A DNA stretch of 64,000 nucleotides from Cavia porcellus. Lineage: Eukaryota > Chordata > Mammalia > Rodentia > Caviidae. Numbering within the stretch: the first letter of the stretch is position 1; every line of letters starts with the position of its first letter. Position numbers and translations under genes: made by a program. Of the stretch, positions 42,634-52,297 are shown one piece after another. The stretch is from positions 80,766,044 to 80,830,043 of the forward strand of contig NW_026947486.1 in the NCBI RefSeq assembly GCF_034190915.1, read 5' to 3'. The notes below the pieces were generated by a model. The model saw only the letters and a list, made by a program, of their open reading frames with translations, was not told the origin of the DNA and ran no database searches.

Positions 42634-42770
42634 CATTCCCTAAACATTCATCAAGGGCCCACTATGTACCTGGCATTGTGGTATGAATTGGGGACAGAGT
42701 TGTGGGAAGTAATGGCACCACACCAGCCTTCATGGAGTGTACGATTAGTGGGGGTCAATAATCAAAACTG
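42634..42770 (+). mobile_element. L2 3' fragment
   Basis: AAACATTCATCAAGGGCCCA, CTATGTACCTGGCATTGTGG, CAGCCTTCATGGAGTGTACG. Confidence 0.75.
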
Positions 42771-42771
42771 G

Positions 42772-42950
42772 TCCAGCCTATAATCCCTGCACTTTGTGAG
42801 GCTGAGGCAGGAGGATTTCACTTTTGCATACAGCCTGAACAATTTAGCAACTTAACAAGAACTCATGTCAAAATTCAAAGGCCCTTGGTTTAAATTCAGA
42901 GGCTAAATCCTAAGGCCCTGGGTTCAATCCATAGTACCACAATTTTTTTC
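42772..42950 (+). mobile_element. B1-dID dimeric SINE
   Basis: CCAGCCTATAATCCCTGCAC, TGTGAGGCTGAGGCAGGAGG, ID-arm remnant GGCCCTGGGTTCAATCCATA. Confidence 0.8.
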
Positions 42951-42954
42951 ACTT

Positions 42955-43172
42955 TACTAGCTTTTATTTAGCCATACACCCAAAATACTCATTTCAACAT
43001 TAAGCAGTAGTTTAAAAATGAGCTATTTACATTCTTTTTCATCCATGTCAAGTCTTCAAAATCCAGTATTTTACAGTTAACAGCACATCTCAGTTTGAGC
43101 TAGCTCAGTTTCAAGTCCTCAGCGACACACAGCCAGCACCTGCTGTGCTGGACCGCACAGTTCTACATGGCA
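42955..43172. mobile_element. Ancient mammalian repeat (family not named)
   Basis: AGTCTTCAAAATCCAGTATT, CAGCACATCTCAGTTTGAGC and TGCTGGACCGCACAGTTCTA are pieces of a widely dispersed old mammalian repeat. Confidence 0.4.
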
Positions 43173-43195
43173 AGCAAACAAGTTAATGTGCTTTT

Positions 43196-43280
43196 TTTTT
43201 TTATCGGTACCGGGGATCGAACTCATGACCATGCACTTGCAAAGCAGGTGCTTATGCCACTGAGCTAAATCCCCAGCCCC
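43196..43280 (-). mobile_element. ID-type tRNA SINE, antisense, young copy
   Basis: TTATCGGTACCGGGGATCGA, CATGCACTTGCAAAGCAGGT, CACTGAGCTAAATCCCCAGC. Perfect 16-bp target-site duplication AAGTTAATGTGCTTTT at 43180-43195 and 43281-43296. Confidence 0.96.
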
Positions 43281-43299
43281 AAGTTAATGTGCTTTTAAT

Positions 43300-43795
43300 A
43301 TCCATTATTGCTTAAGTTTTTTTTCAAAGAAAAAAATCACACTGAGACAGAACTAGATTTTTGAACATTTAATTCTATCTTTCAAAAATAGAAAAAAAAG
43401 GACGTTAATTCATTAAGTGGACAAGGCTGCTAACTTGTCTCCAAACATTGGCTCCCCTCATTCACCTGCTTTTGGAGTAGGCAAAACACCCACTTCACCC
43501 TGTTCTAAAATGGGTCCACTCTTCCCACAAGGGCTGCCGGCTACTGCTTCCCTGCTGACGCCTGTAACACACAGATCTTGTGCCTGCTGGTGGTTTATCC
43601 CCACTCTTCCCTTCCTGGAGTTCATGTCACCCAGTTGTGCTACACACCAAGGCCACTGTTTTCTTGTAAGAATGTAGCAGTTAACTGCACTGATTTTAAT
43701 TCTAGTAATAGCACCTGTGTGCCGGGTTGGGGGTTGTTTCATGTATCTCTGGGGAGCCTCTAGGACATGCACCCCTATTTTCTTGTTCCAGGCTG
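43300..43795. other. Intergenic sequence without recognised features
   Basis: Open frames here read like ordinary non-coding DNA. Nothing named. Confidence 0.4.
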
Positions 43796-43805
43796 TATTC
43801 TTCAT

Positions 43806-43916
43806 CTGGGGGCTGGGGATTTAGCTCAGCGGCATAAGCGACTGCCTTGGAAGCAGGCAGTCATGAGTTTGATCCCTGGTACCAATAAAAAGAAAAAAGA
43901 CAAAAAAAAAAAAACT
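43806..43916 (+). mobile_element. ID-type tRNA SINE, young copy
   Basis: GGGGGCTGGGGATTTAGCTC, TGCCTTGGAAGCAGGCAG, GGTACCAATAAAAAGAAAAA. TGTATTCTTCAT flanks both sides. Confidence 0.95.
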
Positions 43917-43929
43917 TGTATTCTTCATG

Positions 43930-44395
43930 TGGGTGTTGTCTCTGGCAGCTGATCTGGGTTGGATCCACTTTTTCCATTTACCTGGCCTCCTGGGTTTGGA
44001 TTATTTGTCAGAAGTGTGTGCTTGGTTCCTTTTTCTTTCTTATCCTGCATTATTTCTTTGTGACTCCTTTATTCCACATTGCAGTCAGATATAAGGCCAT
44101 TACATCTGTCTTTAAAACTTCATTGTCATCATTAATGGGTGTATTTTATAAAGTCAGATTCTGGGGAAACTGTAACAGCTAGTTTTTTGGGGAGCTCGGG
44201 TTTTCTTTGCTTTGGATTTCTTGGGTTTGTTTTTACTTTTCATAAAATAGCAACCAAAAGCCCTTGGATAACAAAAATTTTATAATTAAAAATTAAAAGG
44301 ACTTGGAGTGTGGGCCAATCATAGAAAAACTCTAGATTTGACTGTATTACTGGGGGGGGGGGATGGCATATAGACATGTAAAATTACAACTGTAA
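43930..44395. other. Intergenic sequence without recognised features
   Basis: AT-rich with a G-tract at 44352-44361. Nothing named. Confidence 0.4.
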
Positions 44396-44399
44396 TCAG

Positions 44400-45265
44400 G
44401 GTGTGAAAGTGGAGAAAGGGAAGTTTATTACTGTTAGTGGGAATATAAATTAATACAACCATTATGGAAAACAGTATGGAGGCTCCTCAAAAACTTAATA
44501 GTAGAACTACCAGATGAATCAGCAATGTCACTATTGGTATACATCCAAGGGAACCAGTGTTTTGAAAAGGTAACTATACTTTCATGTTCACTGCAGCATT
44601 ATTAAAAATAGTTTAAAAATGGAAACTATCTCAGTGTCAATCAACTGATGTCAATCAATAAAGAAAATGTGATACACACATATACATGATGGAATATTAT
44701 TCAGCCATGAAAAAGAATGTTATCTGTGCAATAACAAGAATGGGAGTGGAGGGCTGGAGATTTAGCTCAGCAGCATAAGTGCCTACCTGGCAAGCTCAAG
44801 GTCGTGAGTTCAATCCCCAGTACTGCAAAAAAAAAAAAAAAAAAAAAAAAAGAAAAAGAATGGGAGTGGAAATCATTATGCTAAGTGAAATAGGCCAGGC
44901 ATTCATGGGGGGATCTAAAACAGTTGATCTCATAGAAGTTGAATGGTGAATGATGGTTATCAGAGGTCAAGGACAGCAGAGGGTAAGGAGCCCTGAGGAA
45001 AAGTTGATCAACAGTACTAAGTCACAGTTAGGAGCAAGAATTTCTGGTGCACTATTGAACATCAAGATAACTATAACAATAAAGTGCTGTATATTTCAAA
45101 AAGCTACAAGAAAGGATATTTTCACCTGAAAGAACAGATAAGTGTTTAACTAGATAGTTCTATTTAACCTGATTTGAACACTACATAATATATACATGTA
45201 CCAAAAATATTACATGGTACCATAATAATTGGTTCAATTTTATGTATCTGATAAAAATTAATTTT
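44400..45265 (+). mobile_element. L1 3' region fragment, split by a SINE
   Basis: TTAGTGGGAATATAAATTAA, GGAAAACAGTATGGAGGCTC, GTTCACTGCAGCATTATTAA, GATGGAATATTATTCAGCCA, then after the SINE ATTATGCTAAGTGAAATAGG and GATGGTTATCAGAGG. Classic old L1 3' end. Confidence 0.85.
44751..44852 (+). mobile_element. ID-type tRNA SINE, young copy
   Basis: GGGCTGGAGATTTAGCTCAG, AAGTGCCTACCTGGCAAGCT, GTGAGTTCAATCCCCAGTAC, A-run. AAGAATGGGAGTGGA flanks both ends inside the L1. Confidence 0.95.
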
Positions 45266-45289
45266 AAATGAAAAAATTAGAAAATTCTG

Positions 45290-45492
45290 GGGGTTTTGTT
45301 TTTGTTTTTGCATGTTGTGATTGAACCCAGGGCCTTGTACCCACTAGGCAAGTGTGCTACCTTCCCAGCCCTTTGTAATATTTTTATTTGAAAACAAGTT
45401 CTTGCTAGTTGCCCAGGCTGGCCTCTAACTTGTGATCCTCCTGCATCAGCCCCCTGAGTAGCTGTGACAGGTGTGCAGCATCGTGCCTGGCA
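45290..45492 (-). mobile_element. B1-dID dimeric SINE, antisense
   Basis: ID arm GATTGAACCCAGGGCCTTGT, CACTAGGCAAGTGTGCTACC, then B1 arm GTTGCCCAGGCTGGCCTCTA, GTGACAGGTGTGCAGC. Confidence 0.87.
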
Positions 45493-45779
45493 AAATTCTC
45501 AATTTTTAGAATACAGCTAAAACACGTTCCTTGGGTTCCGTGAGGTGGAAGCTTAGCGACTTTGTTGATGGCAGTTTCTGTGGAGCAGAAGTGGCAGAAG
45601 CCAGGTTGGACAATGAGGAAACAGAGGTGGGAGGCAAAGAAATGGAGACCGCGAGTGCCAACAACCTACGAAGTGCTTTTCTGACAAGAAGAGGGAGAAA
45701 GGGCAGGGGCTGGAGGAGTGGAGTGGGATCCAGGAGAGGTTATTTGCTTTGTTTTTCCTTGAGGTCTTTATTTTTGTTT

Positions 45780-45945
45780 GCCCCTCCAGTACTGTGGATT
45801 GAACTCAGGGAGCACTGAGCTACTTCCTCTCAGACCTTTATATTTTTTATTTTGAGTCACTGAGTTGCCCTGGCCTAACTGGTGAGCCTCCGGCCTCAGC
45901 CTTCCACAGTGCTGAGACTACATGACTGTACCAAGACGCATGTGT
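45780..45945 (-). mobile_element. B1-dID dimeric SINE, antisense (diverged)
   Basis: CTCCAGTACTGTGGATTGAA, then TTTTGAGTCACTGAGTTGCC and GCCTCAGCCTTCCACAGTGC. Confidence 0.75.
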
Positions 45946-46229
45946 GAGCCTTGAGTCAATTTTGAGGCAGGCTGAGAAGCTTCACAGGCTGGTCTTATTT
46001 TAAATTGCCCAAGCTTCGCCTCAGTTTGACCTCAGTTACAATCCGGTCTCTGCTAACTAGCGCAGGGTCCGAGTGCATGCCCCAGGCTGCCTCAGGTCCG
46101 GTTGCCTTTTCCTGCTGGGGAGAGAACTCGGGGCGTTGCTCAGCGTTTCTTCCACACAGCTATGCCCAACCCTACCCCAGCTCTTATTCAGCTCACATTT
46201 GAATGCCACAGTGTCGTTTCTGACCAGTT

Positions 46230-46425
46230 GCCTGCATTGCCTCAGTTTCCTTTTCTGTCCAATGGACACAGTAACAGTACTGACTCCATAGGATTGTTGT
46301 AAAGAAGTAAGATAATTCACATGAAGGGCTTAGAAAAATGCTTAGAACAGTAAGTTCCTGTGGCTTGTTCGCTGCTGTTGTACTCACTGTTGCTAACTCT
46401 GTGACCTTAGGCACAGCACTTAACC
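46230..46425 (-). mobile_element. MIR SINE, antisense
   Basis: TTGCCTCAGTTTCCTTTTCT, GACTCCATAGGATTGTTGTA, GGGCTTAGAAAAATGCTTAG. The open frames here are not coding. Confidence 0.85.
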
Positions 46426-46449
46426 GCTCATCTGTCCTTGTTTTTAAAA

Positions 46450-46535
46450 AACTTTTTGTTACTGGGGCTTGAACTCAGTTCCTCGTGCTTGCAAGGCAGG
46501 TGCTTATGCCGCTGAACTAAATCCCCAACCCTCAC
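46450..46535 (-). mobile_element. ID-type tRNA SINE, antisense
   Basis: TTTTTGTTACTGGGGCTTGA, TGCTTGCAAGGCAGGTGCTT, GCTGAACTAAATCCCCAACC. Flanked by CTCATCTGTCCTTG and CTCACCTGTCCTTT. Confidence 0.93.
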
Positions 46536-46559
46536 CTGTCCTTTTTTTTTAAAAAAAAA

Positions 46560-46675
46560 TTTTACCCTATATCTCAGCAGTGTACTTCAAACTGGCCTAA
46601 AAACTCCTGGTGATCCTCCTGCCTCATCCTTCCTGGCGCGGGGACCACAGATGTCCACCACCACTCCCAGTTCTT
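46560..46675 (-). mobile_element. B1-type SINE, antisense (diverged)
   Basis: CTTCAAACTGGCCTAAAAAC, GATCCTCCTGCCTCATCCTT, GACCACAGATGTCCACCACC. Confidence 0.72.
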
Positions 46676-46863
46676 GTCTATCATTCAACTTCTCATCGTT
46701 CCTCACTAGATCACTTTAATAATTCAAAATGTCTGGCATGTAATAGGTATTTAATAACAGTCAGTTCCCTGGGACTTTTCTGTAATAATGTTTAACATAT
46801 GGACATTTATCACAAGCTGAGCATTTCACCTATCACTTTAATTATCCTGATTAATTTTCAAAA

Positions 46864-47040
46864 CAAGCCAGGTTCATGGCAAACATCTGTAATCCCAGCA
46901 CTCTGGGAGGCTGAGGCAGGAGGATCACAAATTTGAACCTGGACAATTTAGCAACTCAGCAAGGGTCTGTCTCAAAATTTAAAAAAAAGTTGGGGATGTA
47001 GCTCAGTGTAAAGGCCATGGGTTCAATCCCATTACAGAAA
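46864..47040 (+). mobile_element. B1-dID dimeric SINE
   Basis: GCCAGGTTCATGGCAAACAT, CAGCACTCTGGGAGGCTGAG, linker, ID arm GGGGATGTAGCTCAGTGTAA and GGGTTCAATCCCATTAC. Confidence 0.9.
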
Positions 47041-47069
47041 AAGAGGAACAGTGAGAGAGGGAGGAAAGA

Positions 47070-47116
<47 letters not shown>
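47070..47116 (+). repeat. (GA)n microsatellite
   Basis: About 23 GA units, immediately left of the half-L1 insertion site. Confidence 0.97.
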
Positions 47117-47117
<1 letters not shown>

Positions 47118-47865
47118 AAACTATTAAAACAACCAACTTCCGGGAGAACATGGCGGACAGATAACAGCAACTACCGGAGGCTCTCTGAAAAACTAGGCTC
47201 AGAAGCCAGGTATGGTGCGGACTAAAGAGACATAAGCAGGTGGAGTTATGCTCTGCTGACTCAGGAACGAACTCGGCTGAGAGAAACCAACTTGGAATGC
47301 AGTCCTGGTGCTAAAACAGGAACAGAAAAGTCTCGCTGCTGAGGCTGGACCCTGCGCCATTGGAAGCCGCGATTTGGGTTTCCCACCGCGCGGTGGCTGG
47401 CTGCCTCTACATCGGCTCGGCAAGGAGAGAGACGCGCGGAAACTCTGAGAACGGGAGTCTGCAAACGGAGTCGAAAACAGGACGGGCAGGGAGGCATGTT
47501 CTGACTTGTGGCGAGGTGAGTGAGAGAAACTGACACTCCACCACAGTTTGACTCCAGCGGACTTTCTGGGCCCGAGCAGTCCTGCGGGAGCAGGGCGCCG
47601 TGGCGACTCCAGCCACACATTCCCCTCTCGGGCGGGATTGGTGAAAAGTGCCTGGCCTGCGTGACGCTGCCGGCGGACCCCGTAGGCTGGCCCAACCCAG
47701 ATCCCAGAGCCTGACGGAGGCCGGGAGGGGCGGGCCCCCGCGTAGGCTGCCTGGTGTGCAGCAGTGAGTGGGAACACCTAACCGGCGCAATTCGATCAGG
47801 CTGTGGCTGACAGGGAGAGAAGCTGGGCCTCTCATATAAGCTTGCATATATAAGGAACAGAGAAT

Positions 47866-48879
47866 ATGGGAAGAGGCAGCAACAAGAAAGGCTCCTCAGC
47901 CCCCAATTCTGAGAAACAGGCAATAGCAGACACCGCACCAATACACATAAAGCACCATATAGAGAGCCTCATAGACCAATTCAGGAATGAAGTTATCAAC
48001 GACCTGAAGCTAGAAGTATGCAAAATAGTTAGAGAAATGCTAAGCCCCACCCAAGAAAAAACAGATGGTGGAATGGAAGAACAGAAAAAGAGGGGAGAAT
48101 TGTTTGATGGAGAAAACAGGGAAAGCATAGAATACGTGAAGCAGGTTCAAAGGGACTACCAAGATACTAAGAAGTCTATAGAAGACTGGCATAACAGCTT
48201 GAAAGAAACTAAGGACAGACTATCTGAACTGGAAGGCAGAATTGTAATATGGGAGAATGAAATGAAAAACTTCTTAAAAATAACAAAGAAACAAACAGCA
48301 ATAATACAAAGACAAGAAGATGATAAGAGGATCCATAACTTAAGGATTAAGAACATAAAAGAAGAAGTAGGGACACAAACAAATGAACTACAAAAGCTAC
48401 TCACAGAAATAATCCAGTAGAATTTTCCTAATTTAGCAAAAGGTAAAGATACTCAGATGTATGAGGCATACAGGACCCCAGCTACCTACAACCCAAACAG
48501 AGCAACACCCAGGCATATAATAATAAAAATTCCAGAAATTCAATACAAGAACAGAATATTAAAAGCTGTCAGAGACAAGAAACAGACCACTTACAAGGGA
48601 GCACCCATCAGAATTACAGCAGATTTCTCTGCACAAACCATCAAATCACGAAGAGTGTGGGGGGAAATAATTCAAGCTTTGAAAGATAATAATCTCCAGC
48701 CAAGATTGAGATATCCTGCACAACTGTCCCTGGAAATTGATGGAAAAACAAGGTGCTTCCAGGATAAAGAGGAACTGGGGGAATTTGCAACCACCAATTC
48801 AACTCTACAGAGAGTATTGCAGGATATTCTAAAAAAAGAAAAATACGAAGAATCCAGAAATAGTGGAGGCCACAACTAA
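47866..48879 (+). pseudogene. L1 ORF1-type protein, one premature stop
   Basis: The frame spans 338 codons including the final TAA, about the usual ORF1p length. The only break is TAG at 48418-48420 (codon 185). The same frame continues on both sides, so this is a nonsense change and not a frameshift. Residues 1-50 are a basic N-terminus. Residues ~55-185 form a heptad-rich coiled coil (EMKNFLKITKKQTAIIQRQ region). From ~residue 186 comes NFPNLAKG, then the RRM-type domain (PRHIIIKIPE, RILKAVRDK, KGAPIRITADFS, RRVWGEIIQAL) and the C-terminal domain (RYPAQLSLEIDGKTRCF, TLQRVLQDILK). ORF1p trimerises through the coiled coil and coats L1 RNA as a nucleic-acid chaperone. The stop would leave only the coiled-coil half, without RNA binding. 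Re-initiation at the Met of codon 198 is conceivable but would lack trimerisation. Confidence 0.9.
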
Positions 48880-48959
48880 TGGAGCAGAGAACAAAGTGAA
48901 GAAGACAAACTGACAGCTACTGACAGAATAAGAGCTCAACAGAAATGAGGCAGAGAAGA

Positions 48960-50269
48960 TTGGATGATAGGAACAGCTATTTTGGAGAAAATGACATCTT
49001 AATAGGTAATACTGATTTAGTATCATCTTGTTTTGAAGTCTCATCTAGCTTTTGTCCTTCTGTCTCCAATGGTCTAAATAGGTTGTATCTTACTGGATTT
49101 TATTATGTACGATAGTATAAGCAAAAACCTTTTAAAGACAAGGAGATTATACAGAAACCATTATTCATTTTCTGTTAGTCAATTCTAAATACTCTGTAAT
49201 GCTGTCATTCTCTTAAATGGTTTTACATTGTTTTGATATACTTAATGCTACAGTATACGAAGTTGTACTCAAGGATTTCAAGGAAAGAGACAATATGGTA
49301 ACTACTTTTAGGTCAGGATTATCTGGTGGTGAAACACTATTCTGCTTAAATGGTTATGTTTCGATCTGTGTTGTTTCATTGTTATGCCCTCTTTTATCTC
49401 AATCTCCACTCCATTATTTACTTTTTTAATAATTTTTAAAATTTTTATCCTTTTAATTAAAGGAAAAAAAATAGCAGGATATATTATAGTAACCCACTTT
49501 GACTTTCTATTACCTCGATTTAAAGCCCTGTATTACTCTCACCATCTGGTTTTTAACTGATGTTCCCCTATTCTGTTTTGCTGGATAGTATCAGGTTCGA
49601 AAATTTAGGCATCAGCTGTGAAGATAATGAGATTCATTATAATGCCCATTCTCGTTGACTTTTATCTACTTTTGAAGACCTACAATATCTCCAATGTTTT
49701 GGTTTTGTCGCTTTTATTCTTTACTGTTTTGTTCAATTGTATTATAACTAATGGTATAGGCAATTCTATTAGAGATAGCGGGAGGCATTATGGTAACCAT
49801 TGTTGATCACCTTGTATTATGTTTTCACATTATCTATTATGTCCACCCTTTTGACTTGACCGATTCTGTTCTGTTATGTCACATTTGGTTTTACTCTCTT
49901 CCAAAAAAGCAATAAGAACCGTGGGAGCAATGAAACCCAAAATGTGTAATAGTCATTGTACAAAAGAGAGGAAAAGAAAGTGCTCTAAACTATATAACTG
50001 CATGTATATTTAAGTGTATAAGATAGAATATGATATCACAGAGTTTTATTGGATCATTGAACAGAACTGTTTGCAGTATCATTGATGGAATGTCCACTTT
50101 ACAAGCTTTAATTTTGTGACTTGAACAATTATTTCTAAGATGACAATATGTAATCCATTAACTAGTGATATCCTACTGTTCTTTTTTTTTCTGCAAATTT
50201 GTATAACTTGTACCCTTTCTCTGCTTTTTTTTCTTTTCTCCTTAAATAAAATTAAAAAAAAAATAGTTC
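48960..50269 (+). repeat. Half-L1 3' UTR made of diverged ~145-bp repeats
   Basis: Successive units of roughly 140-155 bases recur at about 49010, 49160, 49305, 49475, 49650 and 49800. Each has a TGAAG/TAAAG...CT(G)TAAT...GTTTTGTT...ATAGTATA core and ends near ATGGTAACCATTGTT-like sequence. An internal A/T-rich tract at 49427-49472 (TTTTTAATAATTTTTAAAAT...AAAGGAAAAAAAA) looks like an older tail. The 3' UTR may therefore be two tails joined in series. Confidence 0.7.
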
Positions 50270-50299
50270 AAACTATTAAAACAACCATGTAAGGAAGGT

Positions 50300-50425
50300 G
50301 TGATACTAGCCATGTTTTACCAAGTGTGTACCAATGAGGACATTAAGGGTCCAAGAGATTTAGCTTGACCAGGGGCATATACTAAATGGCTGAGCTGAGA
50401 TTCAAACTTCTCTTTTTCCAGTATT
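50300..50425 (+). mobile_element. MIR SINE fragment
   Basis: TGTACCAATGAGGACATTAA, CCAAGAGATTTAGCTTGACC, GGCTGAGCTGAGATTCAAAC. Confidence 0.8.
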
Positions 50426-50429
50426 GACC

Positions 50430-51040
50430 CTGCAATGGGTGATGGCTAGTAGGTCAGAAACCGGGTGGCTGATCCTTGTTGCTACAAGGCTTAAGAGAGC
50501 TCTTGCTCCTAGTGCGTCACCAAAGGCTTCCTGTCCTTTCTCTGAGCAGGAGCGCTTTGCTGCCCCCTCGTGTCGAGCCCAGATCTGACCTCCAGGCTCC
50601 AAATCACTAGGCAAAAAAAAAAAAAAAAAGTAATTCACATTTCTGTTACTATAATTTGCCTCGTGGAAACATATTCCCATGGGAGAAGTAAGGAAATAAA
50701 ATTTTTTGGCTGACTTTGTAACCGTTTTATTGTTAATTTTCTTTTAGTATAGAGGAAGGTACCTGGGTGTCCCTAGGGGCTTCCCAAATGTGCTGCCCTG
50801 GGAGTGATCTTGAGGCAGGAGTGCAGCCGAGGTGGAGGAAGGGCATCCTGAGCAGAGGGAATGGCATGGGCACAGGCAAGGTGATGCCACAGGGCAGTGT
50901 GAGGTGTGTGGCTAGGAGAGCAGTATGTACACATTGATTTCTTCTTTGATTCAACATGTACATGTCACCTGCCGTGCTGGCTCATGTGGGTGCTAGTTGG
51001 GGAGATAGAAATGGAGCAAATGTGTCTACAGAAAAAAAAA
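50430..51040. other. Intergenic sequence without recognised features
   Basis: GCAGTGTGAGGTGTGTGGCTAG-like sequence and otherwise unnamed DNA. A-tract at 50614-50629. Confidence 0.4.
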
Positions 51041-51047
51041 GAAAGCA

Positions 51048-51178
51048 GGGAGCTGGGCACGATGGTACATGCCTGTATTGCCAGCGCTCTGGGAGGCTGA
51101 GGTAGGAGGATCACCAATTTGAGCCCAGCCTGGGCAACGTGGAGACTTAGTGAGCTTCCCCGTCAAAATAAGAATGGT
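51048..51178 (+). mobile_element. B1-type SINE, sense arm of an inverted pair
   Basis: GAGCTGGGCACGATGGTACA, CCAGCGCTCTGGGAGGCTGA, GAGCCCAGCCTGGGCAACGT. Confidence 0.92.
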
Positions 51179-51370
51179 TTTTGAGACAAGGTCTCATTAT
51201 GTAGCCCAGGCTGGCCTTGAACTCAAGGTGATCCTCCTGTTTCAGCCTCTTAAATGGTGGTTTCACCGCTACTGGGGTAGCGAGATGAAAGGGAAGCCAG
51301 GGGAGGTGTTCTGAATCCAGGGCCTGTGCGCAAGGCGAGCACCAGCACAGAGCTACACTCCTTCCTAGCC
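51179..51370 (-). mobile_element. B1-dID SINE, antisense arm of an inverted pair
   Basis: TTTTTGAGACAAGGTCTCAT, CCCAGGCTGGCCTTGAACTC, GATCCTCCTGTTTCAGCCTC, then antisense ID-like CAGGGCCTGTGCGCAAGGCG and AGAGCTACACTCCTTCC. It abuts the sense B1 tail to tail. Confidence 0.78.
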
Positions 51371-51374
51371 CTTT

Positions 51375-51875
51375 GGACTTAGCACTGTGAGACGAGACCT
51401 CCCTGTGTATCCCAGGCCGGTGGGTGAAGATACTGAGGCAGAGGGGCGCATGGACCTGACTGGAAAGTGTTCGACAGATGAAGGAGGTGAGTGAATAGAG
51501 GCTGCCGGAAGGGATAAATTGAATGCCAGGGGGTCTTGATGCAAAGGAGGACTCGGAGTGGCATGACCCCACTTTGTCCTCCAACCTTACTTCTAATCTC
51601 TTCCTCTTCTTCTGCTTCTCTCTTTTCTCCTTAATCCATTTTAAATTTTAACACACCCTGAGGGCAAAACTGACACATTAAGGACTTATACACTTTTCTG
51701 ATCTCTTTTACATTTTGTTAAATAATCACAAATCTACTTCATATGGTTAAAAGTGGTAAATTAAGAGTTAGCTCAATTTGTCATTTTCTAGGCTGTGTTT
51801 GATGCTATTGGTACCACTACAGCCGAAAACGACATAATTGTTCTAAACAGCTGTCGGTCCTGGTATTCCATGACT
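51375..51875. other. Intergenic sequence without recognised features
   Basis: Nothing that I can name. Open frames lack domains. Confidence 0.4.
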
Positions 51876-52187
51876 GAGATTGTCTAAGGGTCACAGAAAA
51901 AACTGTGTCACAGTGCCAAAGAACCAGAGACTAGGCCAAACAAGTAACAACTTCTTATCTCCAACAAACTGAAGAGGTAGGATCTCCCAACAGACACAAA
52001 GCCCAAAACCCAGGTACACCTGGAAGATACCTCAGAGAAGCAGTCATCACTTAAGGGTACTAAATGCAAGCACTTAAAGCAACCCTTCATAGGAAACTTA
52101 AAAGCATCACCCCAGGAATTAAACTAAAAAAAGAGATAAAAGAAAATGAGAAGATATTTAAGCAATAAATACATGCCCAGACATATA

Positions 52188-52297
52188 GATTTTTTTTTTT
52201 TTTGGCTTTTTCCTTTTTATCAGTACCGGGGATTGAACTCACGACTGCCTGCTTGCAAGGCAGGCGCTTATGCCACTGAGCTAAACCTCCAGCCCCT
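52188..52297 (-). mobile_element. ID-type tRNA SINE, antisense, inside the old L1
   Basis: TTTTTATCAGTACCGGGGAT, CGACTGCCTGCTTGCAAGGC, CACTGAGCTAAACCTCCAGC. CAGACATATAG and CAGACATACAG flank it. Confidence 0.95.

Larger units (their letters stand above)
47136..50269 (+). mobile_element. Full-length half-L1 (HAL1-like) retrotransposon
   Basis: The 3134-base element is bracketed by a perfect 18-bp target-site duplication AAACTATTAAAACAACCA (47118-47135 and 50270-50287). It starts ACTTCCGGGAGAACATGGCG, a CpG-rich 5' UTR of about 730 bases with a YY1-like ATGGCG near its start, as in other L1 promoters. One L1 ORF1-type reading frame follows (47866-48879). No endonuclease/reverse transcriptase ORF2 follows: after ORF1 comes a 1.39-kb AT-rich 3' UTR ending AAATAAAATTAAAAAAAAAA. 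Half-L1 elements that keep only ORF1 are known in mammals and depend on L1 ORF2 protein in trans. The exact duplication, retained CpGs and complete 5' end argue for a relatively recent insertion. The ~140-bp repeat structure of the 3' UTR is unusual. An alternative is a full L1 that lost ORF2 by deletion, but related tails elsewhere suggest a real family. Confidence 0.88.

Noticed and set aside
43806..43916. Functional tRNA-Ala gene
   Set aside because: A and B boxes are present, but the acceptor stem does not pair, there is an A-rich tail, and TSDs flank it. It is a SINE, as are all other tRNA-like copies here.
47199..47941. Overlapping minus-strand frames of 146-226 codons in the half-L1 5' UTR
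   Set aside because: GC-rich 5' UTR on the strand opposite ORF1. The frames overlap one another and have no domain. An antisense ORF0-like function was considered, but nothing supports it.
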